Source: Nonomuraea jiangxiensis (GTDB lineage: Bacteria > Actinomycetota > Actinomycetes > Streptosporangiales > Streptosporangiaceae). Taken from it: 64,000 bases of DNA. The position numbers were made by a program, and so were the translations under genes. The first letter of the stretch is position 1; the number at the start of each line of letters is the position of its first letter. The notes beneath the pieces are model-generated. The model searched no databases, was not told the DNA's origin, and saw only the letters and a list, made by a program, of their open reading frames with translations. Shown here in pieces: positions 1 to 8,530 of this stretch. The stretch covers positions 62,001-126,000 of the forward strand of contig NZ_FNDJ01000015.1 of the NCBI RefSeq assembly GCF_900099965.1, written 5' to 3'.

Positions 1-132
1 TCGGACGAGGAGCGTGCCCGGCTGGACGAGGTCAGCCGCCAGCCGCTGCTCTACCCGTACTGGCACCAGGCGGCGACCGCGTCCGACCGCCTCTCGCCCG
101 CCGACCTCACCCTGCTCGGCCCGCACCTGTAG
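1..132 (+). CDS. Aldo/keto reductase, C-terminal end only
   Basis: Only the last 43 codons lie in the window; they read in frame 1 to a TAG stop. The tail contains LDEVSRQPLLYPYWHQ and ends LTLLGPHL, which resembles the C-terminus of actinobacterial aldo/keto reductases, where this segment forms the C-terminal loop near the NADPH/substrate pocket. The TIM barrel and the catalytic Asp/Tyr/Lys/His tetrad lie to the left of the window and cannot be checked. Likely a cytoplasmic NADPH-dependent carbonyl reductase of unknown substrate. It converges on the MFS gene at 185. The family call rests on the tail alone. Confidence 0.7.
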   Translation, partial: SDEERARLDEVSRQPLLYPYWHQAATASDRLSPADLTLLGPHL

Positions 133-134
133 CG

Positions 135-155
135 CCGGGAACGCCAGGGTCCCGG
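135..155. terminator. Weak hairpin between convergent genes
   Basis: CCGGGA (135-140) pairs with TCCCGG (150-155) across a 9-nt loop, just after the aldo/keto reductase stop and before the 3' end of the convergent MFS gene. There is no clear T-run. A short GC hairpin of this kind would be a minimal terminator, so the call is tentative. Confidence 0.3.
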
Positions 156-184
156 TAGTTCACCATGCCGGGGGCTCTCGCGGG

Positions 185-1405
185 TCACTGCTCCGCGGGG
201 GCGGTCACCGCGTCGCTGCCGGTGCGGCGTGCTGCGGGTGACACCCAGGCCAGCGTGTACGCGGTCATCGCCACGCCCAGCCCCGTCAGCGCGGGAAGGA
301 CGGGGGAGAGCTCGTACAGGGAGGTGCCCAGCAGCGGGCCGACGATGAAGGTCGCGCCGATGGTGGAGTTGACCACGCCCGCGATCGAGCCCTGCTGCTC
401 GGGCGTGGCGACCAGGGTCGGCGCGGCGGTGAAGCCGGGGAACGCGAGCCCGAGCCCCAGGGCGAGCAGCCCGAAGGAGGCGGCGATCAGCCACAGCTCG
501 CCGGCGACCGCGAGCAGCGCGAAGGCGGACGCGGCGATCGGGCTGCCGACCCGCAGCAGCCGCCTGACCGGCCAGCCGAGCGCCGGGACCAGCCCGCCCT
601 GCACCGTGACGAGCACCAGTCCCGCGGTGAACAGGGTGACGCCCACCGCGCCCGCGGTCTCCCGCGGGCCCAGGTGGAGGCGGTCGGCGACGAGGAAGCC
701 GATGGTCACCTGGACGATGCCGAGGCACAGGTAGAGGCAGAAGCCGATGGCGAGCAGCGGCCACAGCCGGGCGTCCCACGGGCGCAACCGGGGGCCGTGC
801 CGGTCGGCGGGCGCGCTCGCACGGGCCGGCCGTACGGCGGCCAGCACCCAGATCATCAGTAATAGGCACAGAACCGGCGCCAGGTAGACCGGGAGCAGCA
901 GCGACACCACGGCCAGGGATCCGCCCGCGGCCGGGCCCAGCACCATGGAGAGCCCCTGGGCCGCGCCGATCAGGCCGGTGGCGCGGACACGTTCGGCCAC
1001 GGTGGTGGTGACCGTGCCGGCGACGGCCAGGCAGGCCACCGTCAGGGCGGCGAACCCGGCGCCGAGGAAGAGGCTGCGGGTGGCCAGCAGCAGGGTGAGG
1101 ATCAGCGGCGCGGGCATCGTACGGTCGAGGCCGACCGCCGCGACCACCGCGAACCCGGTCAGGCCCGCCGTGGACAACCCCAGCCCCGACACCAGGACCA
1201 CGCGCAGGCCGATCTTGTGCAGGGCGAACCCCCACAGCGGGCTGGTGACGGTCAGGACCGCGGCCGCGACGGTGATGACCAGGCCCAGTTGCGTCTCGGT
1301 CAGGGACAGCTCCCGCGAGAGCGGCGCCAGGATCGGGGTCAGCAGTTGCTGGGCGGAGAAGACCACCAGGACGGTCAGGAGTAACGGAACCATTGCCTTG
1401 GGCAT
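185..1405 (-). CDS. MFS transporter
   Basis: A protein of about 406 residues with roughly twelve hydrophobic helices and short polar loops, typical of a major facilitator superfamily carrier. The loop after helix 2 reads GFALHKIGLRVVLVSG, the family's conserved cytoplasmic 2-3 loop. It begins MPKAMVPLLLTVLVVFSAQQ. I chose ATG 1405 because GAGAGGGG lies just upstream at ribosome-binding distance; a GTG at 1429 would add eight residues but lacks a Shine-Dalgarno. Probable proton-driven efflux of small molecules from the cytoplasmic membrane; the substrate cannot be read. It lies downstream of the nitronate-monooxygenase-like gene on the same strand with about 130 nt between, so co-transcription is possible but unproven. 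Confidence 0.85.
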   Translation of the reverse strand: MPKAMVPLLLTVLVVFSAQQLLTPILAPLSRELSLTETQLGLVITVAAAVLTVTSPLWGFALHKIGLRVVLVSGLGLSTAGLTGFAVVAAVGLDRTMPAPLILTLLLATRSLFLGAGFAALTVACLAVAGTVTTTVAERVRATGLIGAAQGLSMVLGPAAGGSLAVVSLLLPVYLAPVLCLLLMIWVLAAVRPARASAPADRHGPRLRPWDARLWPLLAIGFCLYLCLGIVQVTIGFLVADRLHLGPRETAGAVGVTLFTAGLVLVTVQGGLVPALGWPVRRLLRVGSPIAASAFALLAVAGELWLIAASFGLLALGLGLAFPGFTAAPTLVATPEQQGSIAGVVNSTIGATFIVGPLLGTSLYELSPVLPALTGLGVAMTAYTLAWVSPAARRTGSDAVTAPAEQ

Positions 1406-1532
1406 GCGCCAGACCCCTCTCCGTCGCACTCGACGCCGGCCGATCAGGGGTGTCGCCGGGCCGCCCCGTGAGTCTAAGAGCTGCCGCCCCGCCCTGCCAC
1501 GGCCCGCCGGCCAGGCACACCACGCCCCGGCC

Positions 1533-2483
1533 TCAGGCGAAACGGCGCAGCAGCTCGTCGGCGCCGGCGAAGGAGGCGACCACGTCCGCGGCCGGGTGCG
1601 GGCTCTCGATCAGGCCCACGGCCTGGCCCGCGTAGACGTAGGCGGTGTCGAAGTCGCCGTCGCGGCGGGCCGCCGCCAGCTCCGCCCGTGCCGCCTCGTC
1701 CACACCCAGCTCCTCCTCCCGCCCGTGCCAGCGCTCGAAGAACGCGTTGCGCAGCGCGCGCCCGCCGAACTCCGGCGGCCAGCCCAGCCGCTGCGCGACG
1801 TCGAAGACGCGCCCGTACGCGGTGTCGGTCTCACTCGCGGCGAGCACCCGCCGCAGGGCCGGCTCGGACAGGGTGGTCTCCGCGCAGCCCAGGAAGGCCG
1901 TGCCGACCCAGCCGCCCTGCGCGCCCGCGGCCAGTACGGCGGCCAGCCCCCGGGCGGTGGCGATGCCCCCCGCGGCCAGCACCGGGACGTCCACCGCGTC
2001 CAGCACGTTCTGGAGCAGGGGCAGCGTCGCCACCTCGTCGCGGCCGTGCCCGCCGCCCTCACCGCCGCGCGCCACCACCACGTCCACCCCGGCCCGCTCG
2101 GCGGCGCGGGCCTCGTCGGTGGTGCCCGCCTGGGTGGCCACGACGATGCCCGCCCGCCGCAGCGGCTCCACATAAGGGGCGAAATCTCCGTAGCTGACCG
2201 AGACCAGCGCCGGCCGGGCGTCGAGCACCGCGTCGAGCTGGGCCCGGTCGTCGGCCAGCACCCAGGCCATCAGCCCGATCCCGTACGGGCGGCCGCTCGC
2301 GGCGGCGACGGCGGCCTGCTCGGAGACCCACGAGCCCGAGGCGTTGGCCGGCACGCCGAACATGCCCAGGGCGCCCGCCGCGGAGACCGCCGCGGCGAGC
2401 CGGCCGTCGCTCACCCCCGCCATCGGCGCGCCGACCACCGGCACGTCCAGCTCGAAGCGGTCGGTCAGCCAGGTCCGCGGCAT
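1533..2483 (-). CDS. Nitronate monooxygenase-like FMN enzyme
   Basis: A 316-residue protein with the TIM-barrel pattern of the 2-nitropropane dioxygenase/nitronate monooxygenase family. The N-terminus has VPVVGAPMAGVSDGRLAAAV. VVARGGEGGGHGR is the glycine-rich flavin phosphate loop, and VPVLAAGGIATARGLAAVLA followed by GAQGGWVGTAFL is the second phosphate-binding segment. Such enzymes bind FMN and oxidise alkyl nitronates such as propionate-3-nitronate, although many homologues have other oxidase or reductase roles. ATG 2483 is preceded by GGAGACGAGG; a TTG at 2519 is a less likely start. It follows the phosphatase gene on the same strand after 51 nt. The family is clear, the substrate is not. 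Confidence 0.85.
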   Translation of the reverse strand: MPRTWLTDRFELDVPVVGAPMAGVSDGRLAAAVSAAGALGMFGVPANASGSWVSEQAAVAAASGRPYGIGLMAWVLADDRAQLDAVLDARPALVSVSYGDFAPYVEPLRRAGIVVATQAGTTDEARAAERAGVDVVVARGGEGGGHGRDEVATLPLLQNVLDAVDVPVLAAGGIATARGLAAVLAAGAQGGWVGTAFLGCAETTLSEPALRRVLAASETDTAYGRVFDVAQRLGWPPEFGGRALRNAFFERWHGREEELGVDEAARAELAAARRDGDFDTAYVYAGQAVGLIESPHPAADVVASFAGADELLRRFA

Positions 2484-2534
2484 CCTCGTCTCCGATCTTC
2501 CGTAAGAGCGCGGCTCCAACCGTACCCCGGCAGG

Positions 2535-4340
2535 TCAGCCGGCCCCGGTACGCAGGCGCAGGGCGAGCAGCGCGATGTCGTCGATCACGTCGTGCCGCAT
2601 CCGGGCGAGCAGTTCGTCGCAGAAGTACGGCAGCGGGTGCCTGGCGAGTGCGGCGGCGTGGCGGCGCAGCCGGTTCATGCCCGCCCCGAGCGAGGACCCG
2701 ACGGTCTCGACCAGCCCGTCGGTGTAGAGCAGGACGGTGCCCCGCGCCGGGATCGGCACACCGGCGTCCGGCCGGGTGGTAGGCAGGTCGGTGCCGAGCA
2801 TCAGCCCCTGCCCCTCCTCCAGATAGCGGGCGGAGCCGTCGTCCTCGACCAGCAGCGGCGGCGGGTGGCCGGCGCTGGTCCAGCGCAGCAGCCGGGAGCC
2901 GTCCTCGTCCGGTGCCTCGACCAGGGCCAGCACCAGGGTGGCCAGCAGGTCGTCGGTCAGGTGCGGCAGCGCCTCGTCGAGCCGGCCGACCACCCGGCTC
3001 GGCGGCGTGCGCTGGGCCCAGGCCATCGCCCGCAGCATGTTGCGGATCTGCGACATCCCGGCCGCGGCCTGCAAATCGTGGCCCGCCACGTCGCCGATGA
3101 CCAGCGTGGTCAGGCCGCCGGGCAGGGGGAAGGCGTCGTACCAGTCGCCGCCGACCTGGGCGCCGTGCGGGGCGGGCTGGTAGCGGGCGACGAGTTCCAG
3201 GTCCTCGACGTCGGGCAGCGGGGTGATCAGGTGGCGCTGCATGGTCTCGGCGATGCGGCGCTGCTGCTGGAACAGGTCGGCGTTGTCCACGGCGAGCCCG
3301 GCCCGGCCGGCGATGTCACTGATGAAGGCCACGTCGGCCGGGTCGAAGTCGGGCGAGGGCGGGCACCGGGCCAAGACGAGCGTGCCGAGCACGCGGCGCG
3401 GCGTGCGCAGCGGCGCGACGATCACCGACGTGGCGCCGATGCGGTCGTAGAGCCGCTGCAAGGGGCGGGCGGGGTGCGCATGCTCGCCCAGCTCCCGCGC
3501 GGTGAGCAGGATGGAGGGCGCGCCGCGCAGCACCCGGGCCAGCGGCGAGTGGAGGTTCTCCTCCAGCGGGGGGAGCGGGCCCGCCCAGTCCGCCGCCTCG
3601 CAGGCGTCCTTCGTGCTCCGCGACACGACCGACACCCTGCGCAACTCGCCGTCGGGGCCGAGCAGGTCGATCAGTGCCCAGTCCGCCAGCTGGGGCACCA
3701 CCACCCGCGACAGCCGCCGCAGCATCTCCTCGACCTCCAGGGTGGAGGACAGCACGGTGCTGATCTCCGCCGTCAGCGACAGGCGGTCGGTCAGCTCGGT
3801 CAGGATGGTGAGGTGGGCCGCCTGCTCCTCCTCGACGGCCTTGTGCCGCAGCAGGTCGTAGAAGAGCACCACTCCGCCCCTGCCTTCCTCCTCGTCCAGC
3901 TGCAGCGGCGCCACCGTCAGGCCGACGGGGAGCAGGGTGCCGTCGCCGCGGGCGTACCACGTCTCGACCGTGCGGAGGGTCTCGCTGTCCCGGAGCGCCA
4001 TCAGGTGCCGGCACCGCTCCCGCGGCATCGTGCTGCCGTCGGGGTTGCGGTGCAGCAGGTCGTGGGAGTCGGCGCCGACGAGTTGCCGGGCGGGACGGGC
4101 GAGCACCTGCTCGGTGGTGGGGTTGACCATGAGGATCTTGCCGGTGCCGTCCACGATGAGGAGCCCGACCCGCAGGCCGTGGAACAGCGCGCGGGCGAGC
4201 TCGCGACTGAGCCCGTAGCCCTCGGGACCGGGGAGGGGGTCGAAGCGTTTCTTGGCGATCCCCCCATCACACCCGCACGTGGGTTCCGCGCGGGCAATCG
4301 GCGGTCCACATTTCGACAAAATGACGTCACGGGCCGGCAA
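2535..4340 (-). CDS. PAS-GAF-SpoIIE (PP2C-type) serine/threonine phosphatase
   Basis: About 600 residues. The N-terminal PAS-like sensor (roughly 45-170) contains GLRVGLLIVDGTGKILMVN. A GAF-like domain (about 185-355) follows, then the C-terminal SpoIIE/PP2C phosphatase domain (about 380-598) with the metal-binding motifs GGDWYDAFPLPGG and VIGDVAGHDLQAA and the late YTDGLVE segment. Proteins of this build dephosphorylate anti-anti-sigma factors in actinomycete partner-switching networks. No anti-sigma or anti-anti-sigma gene is adjacent, so the target is unknown. The start is uncertain: the longest frame opens with TTG at 4340, and the first 45 residues look poorly conserved. It is divergent from the protease gene. 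Confidence 0.85.
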   Translation of the reverse strand: MPARDVILSKCGPPIARAEPTCGCDGGIAKKRFDPLPGPEGYGLSRELARALFHGLRVGLLIVDGTGKILMVNPTTEQVLARPARQLVGADSHDLLHRNPDGSTMPRERCRHLMALRDSETLRTVETWYARGDGTLLPVGLTVAPLQLDEEEGRGGVVLFYDLLRHKAVEEEQAAHLTILTELTDRLSLTAEISTVLSSTLEVEEMLRRLSRVVVPQLADWALIDLLGPDGELRRVSVVSRSTKDACEAADWAGPLPPLEENLHSPLARVLRGAPSILLTARELGEHAHPARPLQRLYDRIGATSVIVAPLRTPRRVLGTLVLARCPPSPDFDPADVAFISDIAGRAGLAVDNADLFQQQRRIAETMQRHLITPLPDVEDLELVARYQPAPHGAQVGGDWYDAFPLPGGLTTLVIGDVAGHDLQAAAGMSQIRNMLRAMAWAQRTPPSRVVGRLDEALPHLTDDLLATLVLALVEAPDEDGSRLLRWTSAGHPPPLLVEDDGSARYLEEGQGLMLGTDLPTTRPDAGVPIPARGTVLLYTDGLVETVGSSLGAGMNRLRRHAAALARHPLPYFCDELLARMRHDVIDDIALLALRLRTGAG

Positions 4341-4458
4341 TGGACCCGGCCCGGGACGCGAGTGGGTTTTCCCTCATTGACAGGGAACCTAACAGCCGTT
4401 GAGTAGATTTTTTACTCAGCTCTGTCATGCGAACCTCATGCGCCTTTACAATCCGGGA

Positions 4459-5232
4459 ATGCGTTATGTCCCCTTCGTCCTGATTATCGCAACTTCGATC
4501 ATCGGTACGGCGGCGCCCGCGTTCGCCATCACCAACGGTCCCGCCGACGGGGGCGCCCATCCCGAGGTCGGCGCCCTCATCGCCGACAAGGTCCATTCGG
4601 ACGGCACCTGGGCCTACTGCACGGGCACGCTGATCACGTCAACCGTCTTCCTCACCGCCGCCCACTGCGGCGAGCGAAAGCAGAAGACCGCCAAGGTCAC
4701 CTTCGCCGACCACTACGCGCCCGGAGCGAAGGTCTACAGCGGCCGCTACATCCCCGACTCGCGCTATTCCGACAACGCGGACGGTCACGACATGGCCGTG
4801 GTGGTCTTCGACCAGCCCATCCCGGGCATCAAGCCCGCCCAGTTGCCCGCCGGCGGCCTGCTCGACCAGCTCAAAGCCGACGGCAAGCTGAAGACGGCGC
4901 ACTTCACCCCGGTGGGCTACGGCTCCCTGGCCCCGACCAGGAAGAAGCACGGCCAGAGGTTCCGCTACACCGACACCCGCCACCAGGCGACCATCTCCTT
5001 CAAGGCCCTGCACCCCAAGTGGCTCGACCTGTCGCTGAGCTCCAAGACCGACGGCAGCACCTGCTTCGGCGACTCGGGCGGCCCGAACTTCCTCGGCGGC
5101 CCCACCTCGCACCTTCTCGTGGCCACTTCGATCAGCGGCGCCGACGACGCCTGCCAGGACACCAACTACGACTACCGCCTGGACACGGCCACGGCCAGGA
5201 AGTTCCTCGGCAAGTACGTCCGCCTGCCCTGA
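4459..5232 (+). CDS. Secreted trypsin-like serine protease
   Basis: A chymotrypsin/trypsin-fold (S1) protease of about 257 residues. The N-terminus MRYVPFVLIIATS…APAFA is a Sec signal peptide, and the likely mature enzyme starts at ITNGPADGG. The catalytic triad is readable: His in LTAAHC, Asp in GHDMAVVVF, and Ser in CFGDSGGP, with a cysteine before GDSGGP and another in DDACQD available for disulfides. Expected to act outside the cell. ATG 4459 was chosen because the signal peptide begins there; ATG 4438 and TTG 4399 are in-frame alternatives and none has a strong ribosome site. A perfect TTGACA at 4377-4382 lies upstream without an obvious -10 partner. Divergent from the phosphatase. Confidence 0.87.
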   Translation: MRYVPFVLIIATSIIGTAAPAFAITNGPADGGAHPEVGALIADKVHSDGTWAYCTGTLITSTVFLTAAHCGERKQKTAKVTFADHYAPGAKVYSGRYIPDSRYSDNADGHDMAVVVFDQPIPGIKPAQLPAGGLLDQLKADGKLKTAHFTPVGYGSLAPTRKKHGQRFRYTDTRHQATISFKALHPKWLDLSLSSKTDGSTCFGDSGGPNFLGGPTSHLLVATSISGADDACQDTNYDYRLDTATARKFLGKYVRLP

Positions 5233-5244
5233 CCGCCCCCCGCG

Positions 5245-5553
5245 TCAGGACAGGACATAGACGCTGAAGGCGTATATGTCGGTCGTCGAGGTTCCCGGGT
5301 TCACGCCCCTGATGACCCTGCCCCGGCAGTCCGGCTTCTCGTAGAGCAGGACGATGGAAGTGGTGTGGTTGTCGAGGGTCAGGGGCGGGAAAGCGCCGTT
5401 GTGGCAGCCCACGGGATTGTTCACCCGCTGGCCGTCGAGGACGATGTACCCGGGGGCGGCCGACGCCGTGGTGGTGCCGCCGATGGCGAGGAAGCCGGTG
5501 GCGGCGAGCGCGGCGGCGGTGAGGGTGGCGGCGGCGCGGATCGGTCGGGACAT
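5245..5553 (-). CDS. Small secreted protein of unknown function
   Basis: A 102-residue precursor. MSRPIRAAATLTAAALAATG…TTTASAAP is a clear Sec signal peptide with an Ala-X-Ala cleavage site, leaving a mature chain of about 70 residues with two cysteines (NPVGCHNG and KPDCRG) that could form one disulfide. The mature part is rich in V, T and Y, suggesting a small beta-sheet protein. I cannot assign a family; small two-cysteine secreted actinomycete proteins include protease inhibitors and crystallin-like folds. ATG 5553 has AGGAG eight bases upstream. It converges on the trypsin-like protease, with 12 nt between stop codons, so a functional link such as an inhibitor or partner is only a guess. 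Confidence 0.7.
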   Translation of the reverse strand: MSRPIRAAATLTAAALAATGFLAIGGTTTASAAPGYIVLDGQRVNNPVGCHNGAFPPLTLDNHTTSIVLLYEKPDCRGRVIRGVNPGTSTTDIYAFSVYVLS

Positions 5554-5732
5554 GGAGCAGGCTCCTTCGCGGCGACGGTCGCTTACTGTAACGATCACAT
5601 CACCATAGGTGCCCAGCCGATCTTGTTCGCACATGGTGCGCAAAGGAAGTTTTGCGCCTTGCAGGCGGCACCCTGGTTCCCGCGCGCCGAGGCCGGGCGC
5701 TGCCGCGCACGCCCCCTCCCGACGGGCGCGGT

Positions 5733-5762
5733 GGGCGTGCCGGGAGCCGGCCCGGCACGCCC
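5733..5762. terminator. Hairpin terminator of the PIG-L/ABC operon
   Basis: A perfect 12-bp stem, GGGCGTGCCGGG (5733-5744) against CCCGGCACGCCC (5751-5762), with a 6-nt loop. It lies just beyond the stop codon (5769) of the PIG-L deacetylase gene in the direction of transcription. There is no long T-run, which is usual for actinomycete terminators. Confidence 0.6.
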
Positions 5763-5768
5763 GTACGT

Positions 5769-8516
5769 TCAGCGCACCGTTACCTGGGAGGCCGCCGTGC
5801 CGCCGCCGGTGGCCTGCCATCCGGCCACCACTCTCGGCTCGCCGGTCAGGGCCCGGGTCAGCGGCACGGTCACCGTCGTGGTGCCCTTGCCGGGCACGGT
5901 GACGACGCGGCTGCCCGCCGTGCCCTGGCCGTCCCGGACGAACAGGTGCGCACTGCCCCGCGCCGAGGCGCGCAGCGTCACCTTCACCGAGTCCCGCCCG
6001 CGCGTGGCCGACACGACCCCGCCGCTCTCGGACGCCCTCGCCGCGGGGGCGCCCGCCGGCGGGACGTGCACGCGGACGGCCTGCTCCAGTGACTGCGGCG
6101 AGTCAAGGCTGGACAGGGCGGTGTCCGGGATCACCGGGTCGGGCGGCGTGGTCGGCCGGTCCGGCGGCGGCTGGTAGCCGGGCAGCGTCGCGACGCCCCA
6201 CCGGTACGGGTCGCCCTGCACGCCGCCCCACGTCGACCAGCCGATCCGGGTCTGACCGGTCTTGTCCTGGGTGTCGGAGTCGTACACCAGGATGTTCAGC
6301 CCGAGGTGCGCGGGATCGACGGCGCCGGGCAGCAGCTTCATCGGGATCGACATCTCCACGGTGTACCCGCCGGGGGTCACCTTCGAGGCCACCCGCATCC
6401 CGGGCGCGGTCTGCTCGCCGGGGCCCTGCCGGTTGTCGGCGTCCCGTTCGTAGCAGGGCGGTCCCATCGTCGCGGACCCGGCGACATCAGACTCAGCCGT
6501 GACGGGCAGCACCGCGGTCTTGAACGTGGTGGAGGTGTTCTCGGACCCGCCGCGCGGGTCGAGGGCGACCTCCACCGAGTCGGTACGCCAGTGCCGCTTG
6601 CAGTCGGAGGCGGGCAGCCGCGTGCCGAGCACGTCGTCCTTGACCTCGACCAGCAGGTAGAGCGTGTCGTCGCCCCAGGCCAGCCTGGCGGTCCCCGAGC
6701 AGTCGGCCGCCGACGAGCACGCGGTGCCCTCCCACAGGCGGGAGAGGTCCAGCGCCGGGCCGGGATACTCGCCGTCACCCGCGACCCCGTCCACCGACGG
6801 CGTCGCCTGCGGCACCGAGGTCGCCGGGACGAGCTCCAGCGCGGGCCTGCTCGCGACCGCGCCGTCCACGCTGATGGTGTAGGCGTAGTCGCCGCCCTCG
6901 TTGGACGTCTTCAGCGTGGGGTCGGAGTTGGTGACCGTGAACGGCACCGTCGTGGAGGCCCCGGCCGCCAGGTCGCGGTAGGGCGCCTCGGTCCGGTCGG
7001 CGGTGAAGCCCGCGGGCAGGTCCACCGCCACGGTGCCGGAGCGGGTGGTGTCGCTCACGTTGGTGACCACCACCCCCACCTGCCTGGAGCCGCCGGACGG
7101 CAGGGTCAGCACGCGCGTGACCAGGCCGCCCAGCTGCGGCACGCCGACCTCGCCGGTCCACTTCTCGTACTGGGCGACCTGGGGCAGCGGCTGCTGGACG
7201 GCGCGTACGGCCGGGCTGACCTCGACCTGCCGGTCGGTGTAGCCGCGTCCGTGCTCGGTGGCCAGCGTGGCCGCGACCCGCACCCGGCCCGGGGCGTCCT
7301 GGCCCGGCGTCACCGTGAACGTCGCGGACCCGGTCCGCCCGGCGGAGAGCCGGCCCAGGTCACCCGAGCCGCTGACCTGCCAGCCCGGCGGGACCCGCAA
7401 CGTCACGGCCGAGCGGCCGAGCGGCTCGCGCGGCGGCGCGGTCGCGGTGACCTCGATCTTGAACGCCGCCCCGGGACGGACGTCGAACGCGCTGGTACGC
7501 AGCCCCAGCAGGGTGCCCACGGGAACGGCGCCGGCCGCCCTGGTCAGCGCCCCGTCCAGGATCGCGGTGGGCGTGGCCGCGGCCGCCGTGCCCGGCTCGG
7601 GGAACGGCACCCGCGCGTCCACCTGGGTGAAGAAGTCGCAGCCGAGCCGGGCGGGATCGGTGGGCACGTCGGGGAAGACGGCCCAGCCCTGGGAGGCGTA
7701 CACGCGCTGGGCCTCCCGCTCGATGGCGGCCCACGTCTTGCCCTGGCTGGCGGAGGTGCGCCCGCTCCACACCCCGTACACGTTCTGCGCCGGGTTGGCC
7801 GGCCGGAACGTCGCGGCGCAGTCCTGGCCGGTCTGCGAGGTGCCGCGGCCACCGCCGGTGAACAGGCGCAGCGGCGCGAAGGGGCGCAGCCCCTCGCGGG
7901 TGATCTGCTCGGGGAAGGCCCTGGGGTCGCCCGCCGCGTAGAACGCCGCGATCGCCAGCCGCGCGGCCTCCTGGTGGTTGCCGTGGTTGCCGGGGGTGGG
8001 CGCCGGGTCCATGGTCAGCAGGATCTCGGGCCGGGTCTGGCGGACGACCCTGACCACCTTCTCCAGGGTGTCGCCGCCCCAGACCTGGTCGGTCAGCGGG
8101 GCGCTCACCGTGTAGTAGAAGTCCACGTCGTCGAGGTTGAACACCTCGCGCACGCCTCCCCGGGCCACCGCCGCCCGCTCCTCGGACTCGCGCAGCAGCC
8201 CGAGCGCCGGGCCCTCCTCGGGGCCGACGGCGTTGCCGCCGCCCTCGCCCCGGGTCACGGTGACGACGCCGGTGCGTACGTGGTGCTCCTCGTTCCACTG
8301 CCCGAGCGTCGACAGGGTGGACGCCTCGTCGTCCGGGTGGGCACCCACGAACAGCGCGTCGAGGTCCACCGGCGTACTGGACCGGGCCTGGCCGGGGGCG
8401 GGCTGGGTGGCCAGGGCGGGGGAGGCGGGGACGAGGGCGAGGACGGCGGTGCAGACCGCGACGACCATGCGGCGCCGCGATCGGGGATTTCGTGGTGATC
8501 CTGAAGTACTGCGCAT
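5769..8516 (-). CDS. Secreted PIG-L (LmbE) deacetylase with NEW3 and CBM9-like domains
   Basis: A 915-residue secreted protein. Residues 1-37 form a signal peptide ending SPALATQ. The PIG-L/LmbE zinc deacetylase domain (about 50-290) carries AHPDDE at 59-64 and a second zinc-ligand cluster, GNHGNHQ, near 176-182. Beta-sandwich regions follow, including a NEW3-like segment (FTVTPGQDAPGRVRV; later GSRQVGVVVTNVSDTTRSG). A CBM9-like carbohydrate-binding domain at roughly 570-765 starts DGVAGDGEYPGPALDLSRLW. The family removes N-acetyl groups from amino sugars. ATG 8516 has GGAGG five bases upstream. It is the last gene of the PfkB-sugar ABC operon, 14 nt after the permease, suggesting that an N-acetylated glycan is trimmed outside the cell before uptake. 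The substrate is inferred only. Confidence 0.85.
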   Translation of the reverse strand: MRSTSGSPRNPRSRRRMVVAVCTAVLALVPASPALATQPAPGQARSSTPVDLDALFVGAHPDDEASTLSTLGQWNEEHHVRTGVVTVTRGEGGGNAVGPEEGPALGLLRESEERAAVARGGVREVFNLDDVDFYYTVSAPLTDQVWGGDTLEKVVRVVRQTRPEILLTMDPAPTPGNHGNHQEAARLAIAAFYAAGDPRAFPEQITREGLRPFAPLRLFTGGGRGTSQTGQDCAATFRPANPAQNVYGVWSGRTSASQGKTWAAIEREAQRVYASQGWAVFPDVPTDPARLGCDFFTQVDARVPFPEPGTAAAATPTAILDGALTRAAGAVPVGTLLGLRTSAFDVRPGAAFKIEVTATAPPREPLGRSAVTLRVPPGWQVSGSGDLGRLSAGRTGSATFTVTPGQDAPGRVRVAATLATEHGRGYTDRQVEVSPAVRAVQQPLPQVAQYEKWTGEVGVPQLGGLVTRVLTLPSGGSRQVGVVVTNVSDTTRSGTVAVDLPAGFTADRTEAPYRDLAAGASTTVPFTVTNSDPTLKTSNEGGDYAYTISVDGAVASRPALELVPATSVPQATPSVDGVAGDGEYPGPALDLSRLWEGTACSSAADCSGTARLAWGDDTLYLLVEVKDDVLGTRLPASDCKRHWRTDSVEVALDPRGGSENTSTTFKTAVLPVTAESDVAGSATMGPPCYERDADNRQGPGEQTAPGMRVASKVTPGGYTVEMSIPMKLLPGAVDPAHLGLNILVYDSDTQDKTGQTRIGWSTWGGVQGDPYRWGVATLPGYQPPPDRPTTPPDPVIPDTALSSLDSPQSLEQAVRVHVPPAGAPAARASESGGVVSATRGRDSVKVTLRASARGSAHLFVRDGQGTAGSRVVTVPGKGTTTVTVPLTRALTGEPRVVAGWQATGGGTAASQVTVR

Positions 8517-8530
8517 GGAACCTCCGGGTG

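Noticed and set aside
945..4406. A 1153-codon open frame on the plus strand
   Set aside because: It is antisense to the MFS, nitronate-monooxygenase-like and phosphatase genes and its translation is rich in R, G, H and Q without any domain; a shadow of high-GC coding DNA.
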